This document shows positions 7,804-9,570 of a stretch of DNA of 9,570 bases, one piece after another. The stretch is from Planctomycetota bacterium (GTDB lineage: Bacteria; Planctomycetota; Phycisphaerae; WQYP01). Position numbers and translations under genes: made by a program. The first letter of the stretch is position 1; each line of letters opens with the position of its first letter. The stretch is from the NCBI GenBank assembly GCA_021799715.1, contig JAJYZY010000087.1, positions 1 to 9,570 on the forward strand. Reading direction: 5' to 3'. The notes under the pieces were generated by a model, which saw only the letters and a list, made by a program, of their open reading frames with translations, did no database searches and was not told the origin of the DNA.

Positions 7804-9570
7804 ATGATGCCGGCGATAGCTTCTCTGCGACGATTGCGCCTTGTCCAGGCCAGAACCGGAACGATTCTATTGGGATCACTTCTGGTGCTGACGGTTATAG
7901 CCATGGGCTTTTTGTCCATCTGGCAGGATATGCGGGCTCTCGCCGCCCAGCAGCGCATGCATCGGGCGTTGTCAATTGTTCAAGCCGCTGATTCAATTCT
8001 AATCGGGCTGGAAAACATTGAAACCGGGCAGCGTGGGTATCTGATCACGGGAAATTTGAGCTATTTGGAGCCATATCATCGCGGCAGTGTTTCCATTGAC
8101 ACGCGAATCAAGCGCCTGGGTAAGTTGTTGCCGGCAACAGCGGCCAATGCCCGCCTGATTGCCAATATGCGAACATTGGCCGCGGACAAGATTGCTGAAA
8201 TTGATCAGACAATTCGTATCCGAACCAAACATGGCTTCAATGCTGCCGCCGCTATCGTGCGCACCAATGTTGGCAAACAATTCATGGACATGTTGCGGAT
8301 GGAACTTTCAACGCTTCGGCACCATTATCATCGCGTGGCCATTTTCGAGCATGTTCTGGCCCGGCGCCGGTTGCGCACGACGAAAATAATCGTAAGCGGC
8401 TTTGCCCTGGTGTTTCTGGTCACGCTGGTGGCAATGTATAGACGGTTCGTTCAAGATGTGCGACGAACCCGCGAAATGGCGGATCGTTTAACCCACGATG
8501 CCAATATCGATCCATTGACGAACCTGCCGAATCGCGCTTTATTCATGAACTGGCTGACCTACGGCCTGGCGCAGGCGGAGCGGATTAATGGAAAATCGGC
8601 GGTGCTTTTCCTGGACCTGGATGGTTTCAAACCGGTCAATGATCGTCTGGGGCACTCCGCGGGTGATCGGGTGCTCTGCGAGGTGGCGCAGCGATTTAAA
8701 CACAGCGCTCGCACCGGAGACATGATCGCCCGGATCGGCGGCGATGAATTTGCGGTTTTCATTCCCCTGGTATCCAATGAAAGTGATCCCGCGGAATTGG
8801 CCCAGCGACTGATCGAGGCCATGCGGCAGCCGATTGTCGCCGATGGCTCGGTGGTTTACGTGGGCGTAAGCATCGGAGCGGCCATGTATCCGCGCAATGG
8901 AAAAAGTCCTGAATTACTTTTGGCCGCCGCAGATCAGGCCATGTACCGAGCCAAGCGGGAGGGGGGGCGTAAGCTGGCGTTCCATAATTCCGCACTGACC
9001 GATCAGATATCGCGTGAAACCCGCCTGCGCGGTGGACTGCAAAAGGCCATGCAGGCAAGAGAATTTGTTTATCATTATCAGCCGCTGCTTGACGCGCACA
9101 GCCTTAAACCGGTTGCCGTGGAGGCTTTGCTGCGCTGGCGGCATCCGGACCTGGGTTTACTGGTGCCGGCCGAGTTTCTTCCGATAGCGGAGCGCAGCGG
9201 GTTTATGCGCAAGCTTGGTCCGGTTTTATTGCAAAGTGCCGGTGAACAGATGGCCTCGTGGCATCGGCAGGGAATAAAGCTGCGATTGGCGGTCAATATT
9301 TCTCCATTTCAATGTTCTGATCAGAATTTGATTTCCGTGGTTGAAAGCGTCCTGATTTCCAGTGGATTGGAACCACAAAGTCTGGATCTGGAAATAACCG
9401 AATCCGGACTGCTGCAAAATGATGCGCAGGAGATTTTGCGGCATATTCGGCGCATGGGTGTCGGCCTGACGCTCGACGATTTCGGCGGTGGAACTAGTGT
9501 ACTGTCCCTAACGCTTGTTTACACTTGGCGATCTTGGCCAGAATCGTGTCGGCGTCCTTGGTCCAAGTGA
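7804..9570 (+). CDS. CHASE3-GGDEF-EAL cyclic-di-GMP enzyme, EAL domain truncated by an insertion sequence
   Basis: A membrane enzyme of cyclic-di-GMP turnover, 588 codons as read here. Layout: membrane segment (about 18-40); periplasmic CHASE3 sensor (about 41-190) with its hallmark ETGQRGYLITG (73-83); second membrane segment (about 193-212); GGDEF domain (about 230-395) with DPLTNLPNR (236-244), LDLDGFKPVND (270-280), intact GGDEF (312-316) and an inhibitory-site RxxD (R303-D306) five residues before it; then EAL domain with E440-A441-L442, N499, E530 and DDFG (558-561). Host coding ends at about T564, where an insertion sequence begins. The last 23 residues, to the TGA at 9568-9570, are read from that element. 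Lost are the catalytic lysine and the later glutamate and glutamine positions expected in the missing C-terminal third of EAL. Cyclase activity is therefore plausible; phosphodiesterase activity is not. The gene is divergent from the moxR operon. Confidence 0.9.
   Translation: MMPAIASLRRLRLVQARTGTILLGSLLVLTVIAMGFLSIWQDMRALAAQQRMHRALSIVQAADSILIGLENIETGQRGYLITGNLSYLEPYHRGSVSIDTRIKRLGKLLPATAANARLIANMRTLAADKIAEIDQTIRIRTKHGFNAAAAIVRTNVGKQFMDMLRMELSTLRHHYHRVAIFEHVLARRRLRTTKIIVSGFALVFLVTLVAMYRRFVQDVRRTREMADRLTHDANIDPLTNLPNRALFMNWLTYGLAQAERINGKSAVLFLDLDGFKPVNDRLGHSAGDRVLCEVAQRFKHSARTGDMIARIGGDEFAVFIPLVSNESDPAELAQRLIEAMRQPIVADGSVVYVGVSIGAAMYPRNGKSPELLLAAADQAMYRAKREGGRKLAFHNSALTDQISRETRLRGGLQKAMQAREFVYHYQPLLDAHSLKPVAVEALLRWRHPDLGLLVPAEFLPIAERSGFMRKLGPVLLQSAGEQMASWHRQGIKLRLAVNISPFQCSDQNLISVVESVLISSGLEPQSLDLEITESGLLQNDAQEILRHIRRMGVGLTLDDFGGGTSVLSLTLVYTWRSWPESCRRPWSK
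9494..9570 (-). mobile_element. End of an IS630-like insertion sequence, with transposase C-terminus
   Basis: Read on the minus strand, 9568-9494 encodes TWTKDADTILAKIAKCKQAL followed by GTVH and a TAG stop. I recognise this as the C-terminal tail typical of IS630-family DDE transposases. The boundary is a CTAG (9494-9497); IS630 elements insert at TA, often within CTAG, and duplicate it, so the element itself probably begins at 9497. The transposase stop codon lies within this CTAG. AGTGTA (9496-9501) is repeated inverted at 9520-9525 near the tip. The rest of the element, its other end and the duplicate target site are outside the window. The family call rests on the short tail plus the insertion site. 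Confidence 0.72.

Noticed and set aside
7542..7958. Upstream extension of the moxR frame by 139 codons
   Set aside because: It would overlap the start of the divergent cyclic-di-GMP gene, has no family resemblance, and a good ribosome binding site supports the internal ATG at 7541.
9496..9570. The final 23 residues of the plus-strand protein as a natural EAL variant
   Set aside because: The similarity of SVLSL to the expected SSLSYL is brief and accidental; the following residues do not fit EAL and the opposite strand reads as a transposase tail.

Overview
The window holds a four-gene operon on the minus strand (about 7541 down to 174) and one divergent plus-strand gene (7804 onward), with the end of an insertion sequence at the right edge. 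I infer a member of the Planctomycetota, possibly class Phycisphaerae. The basis is the gene order MoxR AAA+ ATPase, DUF58 protein, BatA-type membrane VWA protein, then a very large membrane VWA protein with a glutamine-amidotransferase-like domain, together with moderately high GC and the style of the BatA N-terminus. No rRNA or other phylogenetic marker is present, so this assignment is tentative.

Minus-strand operon, in transcription order: moxR-type ATPase (7541-6402), DUF58 protein (6329-5385), BatA-type VWA protein (5369-3141) and a 982-residue VWA/GATase-like membrane protein (3122-174). Gaps are 72, 15 and 18 bases, so co-transcription is likely. The last three all carry the metal-binding DxSxS motif of VWA domains. 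The last two also share a whole-protein layout: membrane segments, VWA, beta-rich linker, GATase-like fold, C-terminal membrane anchor. They are probably diverged tandem relatives. MoxR ATPases of this type are thought to act as chaperones on VWA partners, so the products probably form one membrane-associated machine with its VWA domains outside or at the membrane. Its substrate cannot be read from the sequence. A candidate extended -10 promoter and a 16-base palindrome lie just upstream of moxR.

The 262-base divergent intergenic region (7542-7803) also holds a candidate promoter for the plus-strand gene, which can be read either as sigma-54-like (GG-N10-GC) or as sigma-70-like. That gene encodes a membrane cyclic-di-GMP enzyme with CHASE3, GGDEF (active site and inhibitory site intact) and EAL domains.

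The EAL domain is cut at its DDFG loop by the end of an IS630-like insertion sequence. Only the last 24 codons of a transposase, on the minus strand, are inside the window. The insertion sits at a CTAG tetranucleotide, and the stop codon of the transposase falls inside that tetranucleotide. The break removes the rest of the phosphodiesterase active site but leaves the cyclase half intact, so the insertion could have turned a two-way enzyme into a cyclase only.

The operon is of a known general type. The insertion and its likely effect on signalling are the most distinctive feature here; I did not find a clearly undescribed system.
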